NCBI RefSeq assembly: GCF_042453785.1
Contig: NC_091673.1
Location: 1,681,501-1,745,500, forward strand
Reading direction: 5' to 3'
DNA: 64,000 nucleotides
Source: Malus domestica
Taxonomy: Eukaryota > Streptophyta > Magnoliopsida > Rosales > Rosaceae
The position numbers and the translations under genes are program-made. The notes under the pieces were generated by a model that worked only from the letters and a program-made list of their open reading frames with translations, searched no databases and was not told the origin of the DNA. Shown in pieces: positions 22,180 to 35,639 of this stretch. Numbering within the stretch: position 1 is the stretch's first letter; the number at the start of each line of letters is the position of its first letter.

Positions 22180-23635
22180 GTCGGTTTAGGTTACATTTAG
22201 GGGCTTGTACACCCTAAATAATTCCAAACAGATTTGAGAATATGGGGGTTGATGCGTACCATCCGGTCCTTTAGATTGGGATTATGTAGGGCAAAATTTA
22301 GCATCTTTAAAGCATTTAATTGTCTGATAAGTATTTTCAAGTTTCAGCTCGTATAAATTTATGATCACTTTATATCTAAGGCACGTAATATAACCTCCCT
22401 TCACCTCCCAACCCAACATTTAGAATATGCTGCCAAACCATGCACATATCACATGGGCCACACAATGGATACGTAGATCCTTATTCCAAATGGACAGCCA
22501 TGGATTCATCTGCCATGACAAAGTTCATTTCCAACATATAATCTGTCAACCACCATTGGGACGAATTTTAGGCTTGTATTCAACACGGTCACACAGTTGG
22601 TCTTGAGTTTGAATCTTGATGCGTGTGAATCACACGATGGTGGTTAGAAAAAAACTAAAATGTCTCAGTGAGTCCTCCGACCCTTGAAAGAATGGACTAT
22701 CATGGCTTCACCACCCGTTGATTTGTTTAAAATAAAAAAAACATATATAATCTGTCAAACAACACACTCAACATGTCTCCAATTCCCATTTAACATGTTC
22801 CCCGTATTTTAACTTTTTCCTAATAAAACCAGGAAAATTCCAAAGAGATAGTTTCTTTTTCTTAGCTGTATTTTGGAAATTTATGCCTCTTTGGGAGGGA
22901 TTTAGGGTAAAAAAAAATTATATATGTGAAGGGACATTTGCAGAAGCAAATGGCAGAGACGAATGCGAGTTTGTGTCACACACACCGGCTGATCCGAAAG
23001 AATGTTCCTTTCACATGGTTGGCTATGAATTCAATAAACTATAACCTAACAAATCACGAAATCTATTTGGCTTGGCTCACAATTTTATTGTTGTTACATT
23101 AACATCTATGTTTTGATTATTATAATTAATCTTGATTCGCCCTATCTTTATCTTGATCACGGCCCAAGATTTGAGTCAACCTTGTAGTCACGTGTTGGAA
23201 CGGATAATTATAGTTTAATAATCCACATTACGATGCATGCGAATGGCGTCGTTGTAATATCATAGGATAACGTAATACTCTAATTAGATACATATGGATT
23301 TGGAGCTAATTTGAAGTTTAATTATATGTACGTGAAGAGTACAATTATGTTATGATCATCCAATTAAAGGTGGGATTGTGAAAAACGAAATGCAAGTTGG
23401 TTTTTCTTAATTCGCATTTTGTATGTTTATTACTGGTGGGGAATGTGGCCTGAGCTCAATAATGGCAGCAATTGCTTGAAAACCCTAAAAATTGGGCCAA
23501 TCAAGGTTGACCTAATTTAGTACGAAGAAGAATATATATGAAATAGGCCCAACGAAAAGCAGAAGAATTCCTTCACGGGCAGGTTGCGTGCCACACATGC
23601 ATAGTTAGAGAAGGAAAATACAATACAAATTAAAG

Positions 23636-23875
23636 GCTTGTTTGACGGTGTTTCTAAAATGACAAAGCATTTTTTGTAAAATTATTTTGGAATCATGATA
23701 CATAGTAAGAATGCAAGTAAATCTTTATAAAAAATACTTGAAGTGTTTCTTACAAAAAATACTTAGCTGATGCTTCTTGCAGGGAAGCACTTTAAGTGCT
23801 TTTGGAACCCAAAAACATTTTCTTTAAAAAAGTTTTCAGTTATTAATAAGCACTTCCAAACGAATTCTAGTAGTA
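23636..23875. repeat. MITE relic, GTTTGGAAGTGCTT family
   Basis: The left end GCTTGTTTGACGGTGTTTCT and the right end read inwards ATTCGTTTGGAAGTGCTT are imperfect inverted repeats, with AAGCACTTTAAGTGCTT palindromes inside. Related pieces lie at 25498-25665, 33552-33790 and 54150-54290. Confidence 0.65.
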
Positions 23876-25200
23876 CATAATTCATTGGGTTACACATGTT
23901 TTTTTTTTAAATTAATTTTAATTTTAACTTTATTTTATTGAGTCTAAGAAAACCTCAATTAGATTTTCGTCGTTAAGGTACTTTTGAGCACGATCTTAAG
24001 TTAATAATGCAAATATGTTGTCACAAACCCTACCATATAAACTAATTGTTTTGATAAGCCTAAACAACGACCTCCACAATGATACGTACACAAGGCATGG
24101 TCCTAGATTCTTGATTAAGTTGTGGCATGCGATGCAAGCTTCTTTTTAAGTACGATATCACTTTAGTGGGGTTTAAAATCTGTACCCTTTAGGGCAAGAA
24201 AGTGAAAAAGTATCAGCAAAAGGAGTGTGATTATTGTCAAATTGACAATGCACCATCCATTTGGGTCAAATGATGCACGCTATATGATCACATTTTATAC
24301 TAAATTATGAGTTTAAGACCCCAACTTAAAGATAGTTTAAGACCATATATAATCACGATGACCATTTTATATGTACTTAAGAAAGAGACTTACTTGCTTG
24401 AATTCGAGTCGTGGAAACAGTCTCTTTGTAAAATAAGGGTAAGTTTGCATACAATAGACTTTTCCATTACCCTGACAAAACGAAAAGTTTGTTAGTTTGA
24501 AGTCGTTCTATTAAAGACAAGCCTTAGTGCAACAAAAATGTTTATACCAACGATGTAATTTGTGTAAGTAATTACAAGTCCTTGAATAGAGAAGAGCATG
24601 CATGTTAGCATCGGGAAAGGGAAGATGATGAGGTTGGGGGGGGGCTCCAGCAGCATGGCGATGAGTCATGAGTCGTGAGCTAGCATGGGTTGTGGGGGAG
24701 GTCCAATGGCCCGACAGGCTCACTTTTTTTTACTCACACGTTCGCCTAACTGCACAAAAGAGAGAGCCACTTCGATCCATTCGTCTTTTAGACCCCTGCA
24801 AAAATTGATATTGCCTTTCTCTTTGGCCCCCTTGACATGTCAATCATCCCTTCTCTTTTAGCCCTAATAATAGAACTCTCGAGCTTTCAAATTATATATA
24901 GCTTTATGACTTTGCATTTGATTCATCATTTACTTACTAACTAATGAAGCTATTAATTTGGACACAAAATTTTTACGCATTTGTTGACACATTATCTAAT
25001 ATATATGACTATACGAGGTCTAAATATAATGGTAGCGCTCACCTTTATTAGAGTGTGCCAGTGAATGTCACATTTATTAAAATACTAGGACACATTATTA
25101 ACATGTTGTCCAATAAAAATGAGATTCACATACAATGGTATGACTCAGCTATATTAGAAAGTGTTAGTTTTGTGTCAAAGTAGTTTTATTATTAACTAAA

Positions 25201-25346
25201 GGGTGGTGCTATTCATACCCATTTTTACTTTCCACACACACCTCTCAATTTTCGATCGTCAGATTGAGTGAATTGAAGAGTATCAAAGGACAAATATTAA
25301 CATGAATGTAGAAGAAGTAAAAAGATGTGTGTGAATAGTTTCACCT
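25201..25346. mobile_element. Short MITE, GGGTGGTGCTATTCA family
   Basis: The left end GGGTGGTGCTATTCATACCC and the right end read inwards AGGTGAAACTATTCACACAC form inverted repeats. A relative at 51925-52074 ends with GTGTGAATAACATCACCC. It is non-coding. Confidence 0.7.
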
Positions 25347-25421
25347 AACTACATACTCATATTATCTTAATTCTTGAGTTGAGTTTTCTTCCATATGATA
25401 GTGAAAAGTTAAAAAAAACAA

Positions 25422-25495
25422 AGAATGTTAGGGAGACCATGTTTTTAGACTATATTTTGTAGATCACATGATGTGGCGGATGATTGTTGGATTTT
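25422..25495. repeat. Truncated MITE end, GATCACATGATGTGG family
   Basis: AATGTTAGGGAGACC and TATTTTGTAGATCACATGAT match one end of the fuller element at 51605-51783. The other half appears to be lost or cut by the neighbouring element at 25498. Confidence 0.6.
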
Positions 25496-25497
25496 TT

Positions 25498-25665
25498 CTT
25501 TAATGTCATATTTTGGAAGTATTTTAAAATGACTGAAAACACTTTTTGTGAAATTGTTTTTGGAAGTGTTTTTTTCATAATTCACTTGCATTTTTACTAA
25601 GGATCAATTCCAAAAACACTTTCGCTTTTAATCATTTTATAAACACTTCTAAACGAACTCTTAAA
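25498..25665. repeat. MITE relic, GTTTGGAAGTGCTT family
   Basis: AAAATGACTGAAAACAC near the left and its mirror, ending CACTTCTAAACGAACTC, on the right form a foldback. It is the same family as 23636 and 33552. Confidence 0.65.
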
Positions 25666-27194
25666 TAAAAATTGCAACCATCAACCGCCAAAGAATATCA
25701 TAAAGAAGGGAAAATGTTCTAAGGGAATACGATCTTATACCGAGATATTTCATGCATGCATATCTTTTTCACAACAAAAGAAATCCTCGTATGGCTGCTA
25801 AATTAAAGCACACCATCTTTTTATTTATTTAATTAGTATGATACGACCCCGTGAAGCTTCTATACCTATAAGGTCTTATATATTCGCATTGACCTGTTAA
25901 TATATACTGCTACAAAAATGATTAGTCAGTCCAGTTTTGTCATTAGCTAATCAATCGATTTAACACGATGATGAATAATTAATGGCCAAAATGTAAGATT
26001 AAGTGAATGGTTGATCAGCAAATGATTTGGATGATCGTATATATGTCGATGAGAAGGGAATATAACAGAAGGTGGGAAGTTCATGATTGATAAGCATCAG
26101 TCGCATTCACGTACCTAAAATATCATGACTGAAAATACAGTATCGTGTCAAGAAAAAGTAGGCACCTTTTGGCTCTGGTTACCCACCCTAAAATTCATCA
26201 CGATCACAAATAACATAAAATCTTGAAGATCCTCTTTCTTTCTGTCCTTCATCATAGAATGGGTTGGTCTGGTTCGACCCAAGAACACAAATTTGAGCAG
26301 AGAAAAATGTTGAATAGGGAAGGTAGTACCTGCTAGCCCAAGAGATGTTGGAGTTTCATCATAAAAAACGCTTCAACACCAAATCACGTATTCGACAAAA
26401 GAAACACACTTGATCACGTGATGAAAGAGAACGAGATGTAGCATGATTACGTGCGAGAAGCTCTTGCTAAGTGGAAGAGCGTGATTGGACTTCGTTGGGT
26501 AAATGTTTGAGGATGTGATGGTCAAAATTAATCTGATATGAAACAATCAATTTCTGATCAAAATTGCGAAGTCCTTGCCAAGGTACTGTGATATCGCTTT
26601 GATTGATTCTCTGAGTTTTGTTTGAAACGGACCAGATTTTGTCGCCTTTAACCGCAATCCACAAGTGCGGAATCTTACTATTGCCTAGCTAGGTTAAAGT
26701 TCAGTTCCAAGGGTAAACCTGCTAGGGCATTTCGTTTTAAATTATTTAGCGATCGCTGCATGATTAACTTGGAATATCGTAACTTTGCATCTCCGTTTCG
26801 TGTAAGTCATTTTCATAAATTAGATGAACTTTTTCTATTCACACACATTTGGCTTCTACTTTGAAAGAAAAGAGCAACCAGAACCAGGACCAAAGAAACC
26901 AGAAAGTAGATATGGAAAGAAGATAGAAGGTTGTCCACGTCATTGAAGAAGCTCTACCACATGAATGCCGCCGCGTGTGCGAACCCATGTCGGGTTAACC
27001 TAAACATGTCAGGCGGTCAATTCCTAACCCACCCTTCACATTCGCCTCCCGCCTCCCGTCTCCCGCCGGCCCCAATGCCCGCGGATCCAACTACAACACA
27101 TATTTCACGTTCAACCTCTATCACCTCCGCCGTATACGCTTCCACACCCGTGTGCCTCCCTTGCCTGTCTGTATTTTTGTGAAAAATATAGAAT

Positions 27195-27364
27195 ACTTTA
27201 AAGTGAACTTTAACGAAAAGCTTTCGGTACTGTTCACTTTAACGAAAAATCACATTTTTACACTAAAAAGTCAATTCTGGTACTATTCATTTTACCCTTT
27301 ATTTTGTCCTTATCGTTAAAACTCAAAGTTTTCAAGCCCTTTTCATTAGCTTTCCTTACTTTAA
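27195..27364 (+). repeat. Best-preserved copy of the AACGAAAAATC-family repeat
   Basis: ACTTTAACGAAAAGCTTTCG, GGTACTATTCATTTTACCC and CGTTAAAACTCAAAGTTTTC occur in the same order as at 1600-1753, with fewer changes. The ends are inverted with respect to each other (AACGAAAAG and CTTTTCATTAG). Confidence 0.75.
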
Positions 27365-28139
27365 AAGGGTTTCTCTTCTTTTAAATTAGCCTAGACGACT
27401 GGCAAGAATTTAAAAAATAATAATAATAATAATCTCGTAACATAAATAATATGGTTAAGATAGCGAAAGCTTTGAAATCACCTGCACGTCGGAAGTTAAA
27501 AGATGCTTTTATGCATTGAAAATAAATCAACAGACAAATAAATTGTTATAAAATGCAAAGTTTTGGGGAGATGGTCGAGCAAAACTCGTAATTTAAACAC
27601 CATAAATAAACTTAATCATATATTAACAAAGAAAGTTGGCCACGATTAACAATCAATTGTTAGTCACACTTTTTTTTAAGAAGCAATATAGTATTGGTTC
27701 TAGAAGACTTGCAATTTTGAAGTGATATAATATTGATTCGTTTTTTTTCACATTTTATATACAACATTGTTTGTAGAGGCATAGGAATTGCAACACTATT
27801 ATCCCATTTTTCTTTAAAAAGATGATTACTGGTGGCAAACTACTATTATCCATCTCTTTCGAGCTTGAATAAGAGGCTAATTAGGAATTGCACCCTACTT
27901 GTCACGATCAATGTTGTGTGTTCTGAGGCTGGTGTCCTCAATGGAAGTATAACTTATTAAAAGTATTTCATTTATATTAGTTTCTTAAATTTGTACTCTA
28001 CATTTGAATGGGATAATTTAATCTATCTATTTAAGTATAATAGAAAAAAAATGTTCGAACAAAATTATAGAAATAAGACACGCTGCTTTAAACATGGCAG
28101 AGGAGAGATTTTTGTGTGTCTAGAATGCGAGATAGTTTT

Positions 28140-28270
28140 CAGTGTACAAAAAATACGGCTCGGTACACTAAGTATAATAATACAATTAGTTGGAAACTTA
28201 AAGAAAAAACATAATTCAACCAATTGTGTTGTGACACTTTATATGCCTGACCGTATTCCCGGCACACTAA
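28140..28270. mobile_element. Short MITE 0.6 kb upstream of the PIN gene
   Basis: The left end AGTGTACAAAAAATACGGCT and the right end read inwards AGTGTGCCGGGAATACGGTC are inverted repeats continuing to AATTAGTTGG/CCAATTGTG. It is the same family as 16476-16598. Confidence 0.7.
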
Positions 28271-28509
28271 GAAATTTGTCCTGGAATACAGACCAGTACA
28301 TCATGTTTCCTATGATAAATAGGAGAATTCTTTTTCTAGTGTCAATCCACTTGTATTATAAAACTTAGTGTACTGAGTTACGTCTATCCACTTGTATTAT
28401 AATAATATTTAAATTTTCTTAATCAAATTATTATTATAATTAAAAAGAAATAAAAAAAATCTGCATGTATACACCCCCGTGTATGTATCGTTATCTACTC
28501 TGTTCTCTC

Positions 28510-28526
28510 TGTCGGCCTATATATAC
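28510..28526 (+). promoter_or_regulatory. Likely TATA box of the PIN gene, with an adjacent TGTCGG hexamer
   Basis: CCTATATATAC sits about 340 bp before the start codon and is followed by a CT-rich leader. The hexamer TGTCGG, a form bound by auxin response factors, lies one base upstream of the TATA block. A single hexamer may be chance. Confidence 0.45.
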
Positions 28527-28863
28527 TCCCTCCAAAGTTACTACAACCCAATCCTCCCCTTGTAAAATCACTGCCTCTCTTCCGTCCTCTCTCTCTACTT
28601 TCTCTCTCTGGGTTCATCAGCAGTATCAGAACCTGAGATAACACACTGATCGAGCGCAGCCAACACCAGCTGCGCAGAGTATCCTTCCCACTCCCAGTTC
28701 GTTAACTAACGGTTTTATTTCTTCTTCCCATTTTGCCCCTTACCTCTTCTTCAATTCACATCCAAATGCCATCCCACCTCCACCAGATCTGAACACCGAA
28801 AGTGCCAGTAGTAATTAAGCACCACCCGTTTCACTCACGCGCACTCCCAACAGCCAATCAAAA

Positions 28864-31800
28864 ATGATTTCGTGGCACGACCTTTACAAAGTCTTGACGG
28901 CGGTGGTGCCGCTGTACGTGGCCATGATCTTAGCCTACGGCTCCGTCCGGTGGTGGAAGATCTTCTCCCCCGACCAGTGCTCCGGCATCAACCGCTTCGT
29001 CGCGATATTTGCCGTCCCCTTGCTCTCCTTCCACTTCATCTCCACCAACGACCCCTACACCATGAACTTCCGGTTCATCGCCGCCGATACCCTCCAGAAA
29101 ATCATCATGCTCTTTGCCCTCGGCCTCTGGACCAACTTCACCCGCAACGGCAGCCTCGAGTGGATGATTACAATTTTCTCCCTCTCTACTCTCCCCAACA
29201 CTCTCGTCATGGGGATTCCGCTGTTAATCGCCATGTACGGCCATAAAATCCCGGAATCCGGCAGCCTCATGGTGCAGGTGGTGGTACTGCAGTGCATCAT
29301 CTGGTACACTCTCCTCCTCTTCCTCTTCGAGTACCGTGGCGCCAAGCTTCTAATCATGGAGCAGTTCCCGGAGACCGCCGCCTCCATCGTCTCCTTCAAA
29401 GTCGACTCCGACGTCGTATCGCTCGACGGTCGCGATTTTCTCGAGACCGACGCCGAAATCGGCGACGACGGAAAGCTCCACGTCAAGGTCCGGAAGTCCA
29501 ACGCATCAAGGCGGTCACTCTCCGCAATGACCCCTCGGCCGTCGAACCTCACCGGCGCCGAGATTTACAGCCTGAGCTCCTCCCGAAACCCGACGCCGAG
29601 AGGCTCCAATTTCAACCCCTCCGATTTTTACTCCATGATGGGAGTCCAAGGGTTCAACACCCGGCACTCCAATTTCGGACCCGCCGACTTGTATTCGGTT
29701 CAGTCCTCCCGCGGTCCGACTCCCCGACCCTCCAATTTCGAAGAGAATTGCGCCGCTCAGACCGTTACGTCTCCCCGGTTTGGGTTTTATCCCGCGCAGA
29801 CGGTACCCGCGTCGTACCCGGCTCCTAATCCGGAGTTCTCGGCACCCATAGCTAAAAGTAACAGCAAAAATCAGCAGCCGCCGCCGCAGCCCCAAGTGGA
29901 GGCGCCACCGGTTTCGAATAGTGCTATTGCTAAAACGAATAGTCATCACGATGCTAAAGAGCTCCACATGTTTGTATGGAGCTCCAGCGCGTCCCCGGTT
30001 TCCGATGGCGGTGGGCTTCATGTTTTTGGCGGGAACGATTCCAGTGCGGCCGAGCAATCTGGACGGTCCGATCAGGGCGCCAAGGAGATAAGAATGATTG
30101 TTGCTGATCACCCCCAAAACGGAGAAAACAAAGGTAACTAACTTGTAATTTTCCCGGCAAAAGTAATAATCACACGTCATTTTTCCTTCTTACAACCTCT
30201 TGTTTATTTCTATTTGTCGAATTAAATCAATTAAACGAAAACGATTGACAGATTAGGAGCACTGTCGTTATCGTTGCTTTAATGCAATGTTTTTTTCCCA
30301 ATTCAATCTAATTTAACCCTGACTATGATTGTGCAGCGGCAGTTCCGGAGAGTGCGCCGACGGCGGAGGGGTACGGCAGGGAAGCGTTTAGCTTCGGCGG
30401 GAGGGGCGGCGAGGGAGAGGAGGCTGAGAGGGAAAGAGCGGGACCCACAGGTCTTACTAAGCTGGGGTCAAACTCCACTACGGAGCTGCACCCAAAGGGC
30501 GGCGCACTTGGTGATCCTCATGAGTCAAGTGTCGGAAAGCAAATGCCTCCCGCGAGCGTTATGACCCGTCTGATCTTGATCATGGTGTGGCGGAAGCTTA
30601 TCCGCAATCCCAACACGTATTCGAGCCTCATTGGTCTCATCTGGTCTCTCATCGCTTTCCGGTGAGACAACTTTATACGGTTTTATTATTTTTGTTTTTG
30701 ATATGTTTGTTACAAACATTTTTATACCACTTTAAAATTTATGATTTGAATTATTTGATTTGTAGGTGGCATGTGGAGATGCCGAGAATAGTAGAAAAGT
30801 CCATTTCCATACTATCTGATGCTGGCCTTGGAATGGCTATGTTCAGCTTAGGTAAGTCAATTTGTTTCTTAATTGCCATACTCTTCAAATTAATCAAGCT
30901 ATTAACTTTAAAAAATTATTATTAGCGCTACAAAATATTTCTTATGCATTCCTCTCTTTATTACGCCTCTGTCCAGTGTGGGTAAGCTATCGACTAGCCT
31001 AGGCACTTGGGAGGCGCGCCTGAGGTGTTATCGATGGTCTACCCGGACAGCAAATTTGCACTATTGAATTTAGTTCAAGTAACATCTTAAACAAAAACGC
31101 GTGATGGACATTTCTAATTAGATACGAAAAACAAACTTTAGAGTTGCAGTTCTAGTCGAGCGGCGAGCTAGCGCCTAGCGCCTAGGCTTATTTAGGTAAA
31201 TTTCTTGTATATCTTGTATATAAGTGCATATTGACACCTAAAAAAAAATATACTTGTATGGATAATAAAATAATGATAAAATGCAAATTAGGTACACTAT
31301 TTCCATAAGTATTGGATGAACTTGTAGTAGATCCATAATTTGCAAATTAGATACATCATTTCCATAAGTATACCACCATGAAACCAAAAAAGAAAAAAGC
31401 ACGCAATTAATAAAAAATAAATAAATAAAACCTCCTAGGACCGTCTAGCCCGCCTAGCCGCCCAACCCGCCTAGGCTCAACCCGATTTTTTCAAGCGATT
31501 TGCCCAAAAACGCCTCGGTTGCTAGGCGGCCGCCTATGGCGTCTTTTAGAACACTAAGTTCAATACTTCAATATATTATGCAAGTAGATAAATATTGTTA
31601 GAATGACATGTATTTTGTCAAAATAAAATAGACTGATAATATCTAACGTCAATTACGCATTTGTTGCGATGTCATTTCAATTACAAATAAGTTTTATGGG
31701 TGTGGATACTCCGTACTCTGACGAGTCACAACCAATCAATGGTTCTTACAGCCGCTTGTTTGCTCATCATAAGAAATAGAAGTTGAAGGGTGTGGACTTG

Positions 31801-33938
31801 TAGTTTTAGTGGACTTTAAACGGGTATATTGACCACCCGACATGTGGGGCAGATCTTGCGGTCCAGGGTCGGTGGACATTGGTTGTGACAGATGCCCGAT
31901 TTGGTCCAAATTTGTGAAAGTAGTTAAAAGTTTGAAATAACCAGCTGAAATCCAAATTAAAATAAGAAGAGATTAGGTTCTCTTTTTTTTTTTACTACTT
32001 TTTTGGTTAAAATCGTATTCTTTTTTAATTTTTAATCAAAGTTCTTGGGTATTAATAACATAATTAATTATTTCAATAATAACATCATTAATTATTTCAA
32101 TAATAAAATAATTTTTTATTTCTGAATATATTCATTTAATGTTAAAATGTTACAATTAGTATATTTATAATTATGACTAAATTTTTTATCATATATTTTT
32201 AGTTTTAGTTTGTACCCATTTTTAATTTGTAATTCTTTTTTAACTTGTACCAATTTTCTTTTCAGTTTTAATTTGTTCCCATATATTAATTTCTTTTTGT
32301 GCCCATATTTTTTAAAGTTTATTTGTATTTGTACTCATATATTTTTTGCATTTGTACTTTTTATTTTGCTAAATGTACCCATGCTAATTATACGTACCCA
32401 TTCATGTAAAACTTTTTTATCTTAAAATGTACTCATTCTTAAATGTACCAATTTGTTATATATAAAATGTACCCTTTTTTTATATAAAATCTATTCAATT
32501 TTTTTCTAATCCATTTTTATACTTATATGGGTACATGCTTTTTTCTTTGATTTTAAAATGTATCCATGTCAAGTTAAAATCGAAGAAATTTACTACTATT
32601 ATTGAGTCTAATATCTTTTTTTTTTTTTTTGTGATTTTGAAGAATGTACCCATGTTTTGATACAATAAATTTTTTGGTTAATTTTGATGAATGTACCCAT
32701 GTTTATATATATATATATACACACATACAATAGTATATTTATATTTTAATATTTTTAATCCCACAAATTATGGTTTTTTTTATTTAAAATCTCATTTATA
32801 TAAACAACTAAAATTTCTAATTTTTAATTTAAAAAAATATAGTAATATACATAGAAATAAATTATCACATTAATTTCAGGGACCTCGATAAAAAATTAAA
32901 AACCAACAAGGTTTCAATAAAATAATATTCATAACTAAGCACCACATCTAAAGTCTCCCTTAAAATAAATTATATATTTCGTTTACAAATGATTTTAACA
33001 TTTTTTTTTGTCAAAAATATGATCTGATACACCAAATATTATGATATTTAATGTAGCAAATCGTGTTCAAAACACATTGAAATTTTTTTTCTCAATTACT
33101 TTTTCTTACTTTTTATGTATTTTATATTTAATTTGCAGAATAAATTGTGGAGTACGAAAATCACTATGGCAATACTGATTATTTGATTGTTACTGGTGTG
33201 ATAACAATGGCAGGTCTTTTTATGGCACTTCAACCCAAGATAATAGCATGTGGGAACTCAGTTGCCGGATTTGCAATGGCAGTAAGGTTCCTCACTGGCC
33301 CCGCCGTCATGGCTGCCGCCTCCATTGCTGTTGGCCTCCGTGGCACCCTCCTCCACTTAGCTATTGTCCAGGTACTTTTAAACTACCCATCATGCCCTTT
33401 GTTTATAATTAATATATAATTACTTAACATTGTTAATCCATCTGTGGCAAATGTAGGCTGCTCTTCCTCAAGGAATTGTTCCCTTTGTATTTGCCAAGGA
33501 GTACAATGTTCATCCAGCCATTCTTAGCACTGGGTAAGTAACAAAAAATTATGCGCTTGTTTGGAAATACTTTAAAAATGACTGAAAACGTTTTTTTTTT
33601 ATTAATAATTTTGAGTTCCAAAATCACTTTAAATGATTTTTATAAAAAAACTCCAATTATGTTTTTTTCTTTCTAAGAAATACTTCAAGTGTTTTTCTTA
33701 GACTCATTTGCATTTTTACTAAAGATTGGTTCTAAAAACATTTTTATCAAAAATATTTTCAGTAATTTTAAAAGTATTTCTAGACGAGTCTTATATTTTA
33801 AAATTAGTTCCTTCTTATCTTAAACTTAATTTGTTTATATTTTAACTAATTAATTAAATAATTTACTGCAGGGTTATTTTCGGAATGTTGATAGCTTTAC
33901 CAATTACTTTGGTCTACTACATTCTTCTGGGATTGTAA
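28864..33938 (+). CDS. PIN auxin efflux carrier, long-loop PIN3/4/7 type
   Basis: Six exons (28864-30133, 30337-30661, 30766-30851, 33214-33371, 33457-33533, 33872-33938) join in frame to 660 residues, close to Arabidopsis PIN3 (640). The start [20 protein letters not shown] and the end [21 protein letters not shown] are near-identical to PIN3. Transmembrane segments fill about residues 1-165 and 505-660, with a long hydrophilic loop between them. The loop carries three TPRXSN kinase sites (223-228, 244-249, 286-291), which AGC kinases phosphorylate in this family to activate or re-target the carrier, and the [20 protein letters not shown] block. The protein exports auxin across the plasma membrane. 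Intron 3 is unusually long (2362 bp) because two repeats are inserted. Intron 5 also holds a MITE. Confidence 0.95.
30974..31555. mobile_element. Possible hAT-like non-autonomous element in PIN intron 3
   Basis: The left boundary starts CAGTGTGGGTAAGC and the right boundary read inwards is AGTGTTCTAAAAGACGCC. Both ends are rich in GCGCCTAGGC-type palindromes (near 31010, 31170 and 31520), while the middle is AT-rich. It is sharply different in composition from the flanking intron. No target duplication was found. Confidence 0.45.
31975..32965 (+). repeat. Dispersed repeat with recurring GTACCCAT, copy in PIN intron 3
   Basis: About 1 kb in which TGTACCCAT or a variant recurs every 20-60 bp. 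It aligns over nearly its whole length with the reverse complement of 52922-53635, including ATGTACCCATGTTTTGATAC and AATCCCACAAATTATGGTTT. A more diverged copy is at 39110-39620. It has no coding capacity. Confidence 0.8.
33552..33790. repeat. MITE relic in PIN intron 5, GTTTGGAAGTGCTT family
   Basis: GCTTGTTTGGAAATACTTTA at the left and AAAGTATTTCTAGACGAG at the right mirror each other, with AATGACTGAAAACG inside. It is related to 23636 and 25498. Confidence 0.65.
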
Positions 33939-35639
33939 ATGTTGTTGTCACAGAAGCACATATGGAGATACACAAAGCTAGGAAAACGAAGAAGAGGCTT
34001 CCAATCGTATGTTCGTGGCCGTGCATATATGATCAAAATGTGTCACTCTTTGAAACCGACGAGGATTTTCTGGCAGAGAAGAAGTTTAGCTAGCTAGATT
34101 AAGTACGATGGAGAACGAAGAATCCGTCGAGGTTTGAAGGTGTTTTAATCCAAATTTTTGGGAGCAAATTAATAGATTTTGACTTTATGTAATTAAGAAA
34201 AAAGCCCTGTTTTTAAGGACTATGCTCCCATGAGAGGCCTAAGTGTGTCTAAATTTGTGGGAGAGCTTGTTGGGAGGGAGCAAAACGCACAAGAGGAAAA
34301 CAGGGAAGAAAAGCAGATGATTTATTATTTAATTAATCAATTTCGCTTCGTTGCGTCACGCATTTGTTGTTGTTTACAGTGATGAGATTATTTCAGGCAA
34401 AATTCGTCCTTTACCATATAAAAGAAGTGGCGGTTGAAATTAGTTCATGAATATATGGACGACAAAGGATTAGGGGACAAAATTACTAAACAATGATTAA
34501 TTTTTTAATATTTTTTCTGGTGTAGTTTTCTTAATTTTGTTCTCAGATATGGTTTTGAGGTGTTGTCCGTGGAATGTGGATCGGAAATTATTTGCATTTG
34601 TCGTGTTCCTTGGTGTTACTTCAAAAGAAATTAATTGGTTAAGCGTCCTGTTATTTAGTTGTTAATATCAAGTTTCAAGATAAAAGGGCGCAGTTTTTAG
34701 CGAGTATCGATTTTTGCATCATTTTTAGCCATGTATACTCCAAACTCAATAATCTGTAATTTTATTTACGAGATATCAATTGCAGGAAATTAAATCAGGA
34801 GTGCTACAAACTCAATGATCTCTCAATTATTTTCTTGAATTTTTATTTATTTAATTATTCATAAAGCTTTGTTTTTAATCATTTGAAAAACACTTTTAAA
34901 TTAATCTCAATTTGTCACTTACACGGCTCTTCTAGATTTGAAGCAATGAAAGCAACTTGTGGTTCTGTGAAGACTTTTACCACTTGGGGTTGGAGGATAT
35001 TGTCTTTTCAACCAAGCGAGATAAAGAAAAAGCGGAAAGGTAGATAAGCAGGAGTCAAAAGCAATTTTTTGCTTAGGTTACTTTTTAGCTTTTTGCTTTT
35101 CGCTTTTGATGCAGGCACACCAAGTCACCAAGCCACCAAGCCACCAAGCCCACAACCCTACCCTACTTTTTAGTTTTCATATAGGCCGTAGGCCCACTAG
35201 CCAGTGGCGTGCTGGTCAGCACAATAATTTTGTTTTTTTTTTTTTTTTTTTTAAGCAATGATGGCACGTGATGGGTACCAATCAATTTGTATCATTCATT
35301 CAGAATGATCACAGGACATGATCATCACATTCACCTCCCGAGTAGTCGGTGGTGATCGATCATCAGACGTCAATTCGAATCTTAACCGCGACGTTGAATC
35401 GATCCTTCACCCGATTGCTGCCGTACGGATTTTGCGTTGAAACTTCACGGTTGGAGAATTAAGAAACTTTGCAAAATGCAAATCGTTTTTGTTACATAAA
35501 TGTCAATATTTAAACCGAGGTACAAAATGACGTTAACAATGTGTGTTTAATTACCTCTTGTTGGTAATTAGCGAGATAGTTAGGCATTTTATTGGATGTA
35601 ATGTTTGTATTTTCTCTTAAAGGGATGAGCTTGTTCTCC

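Larger units (their letters stand above)
20767..28863. other. 8-kb gene-free interval with element relics
   Basis: Between the HD-Zip gene and the PIN gene I find no convincing exon on either strand. The interval holds a diverged tandem duplication (21982-22179), several MITE relics (23636, 25201, 25422, 25498, 27195, 28140) and AT-rich sequence. A GC-richer patch at 26930-27180 is open in one frame, but its translation is not protein-like. Confidence 0.6.

Noticed and set aside
26931..27182. GC-richer 83-codon frame upstream of the PIN gene
   Set aside because: Pro/Ser/Thr-rich translation with no known motif. It may be a fragment of something older, but nothing supports a gene.
29055..30180. 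Long antisense and alternative frames over PIN exon 1
   Set aside because: Shadows of the GC-rich PIN loop; the sense frame is unambiguous.
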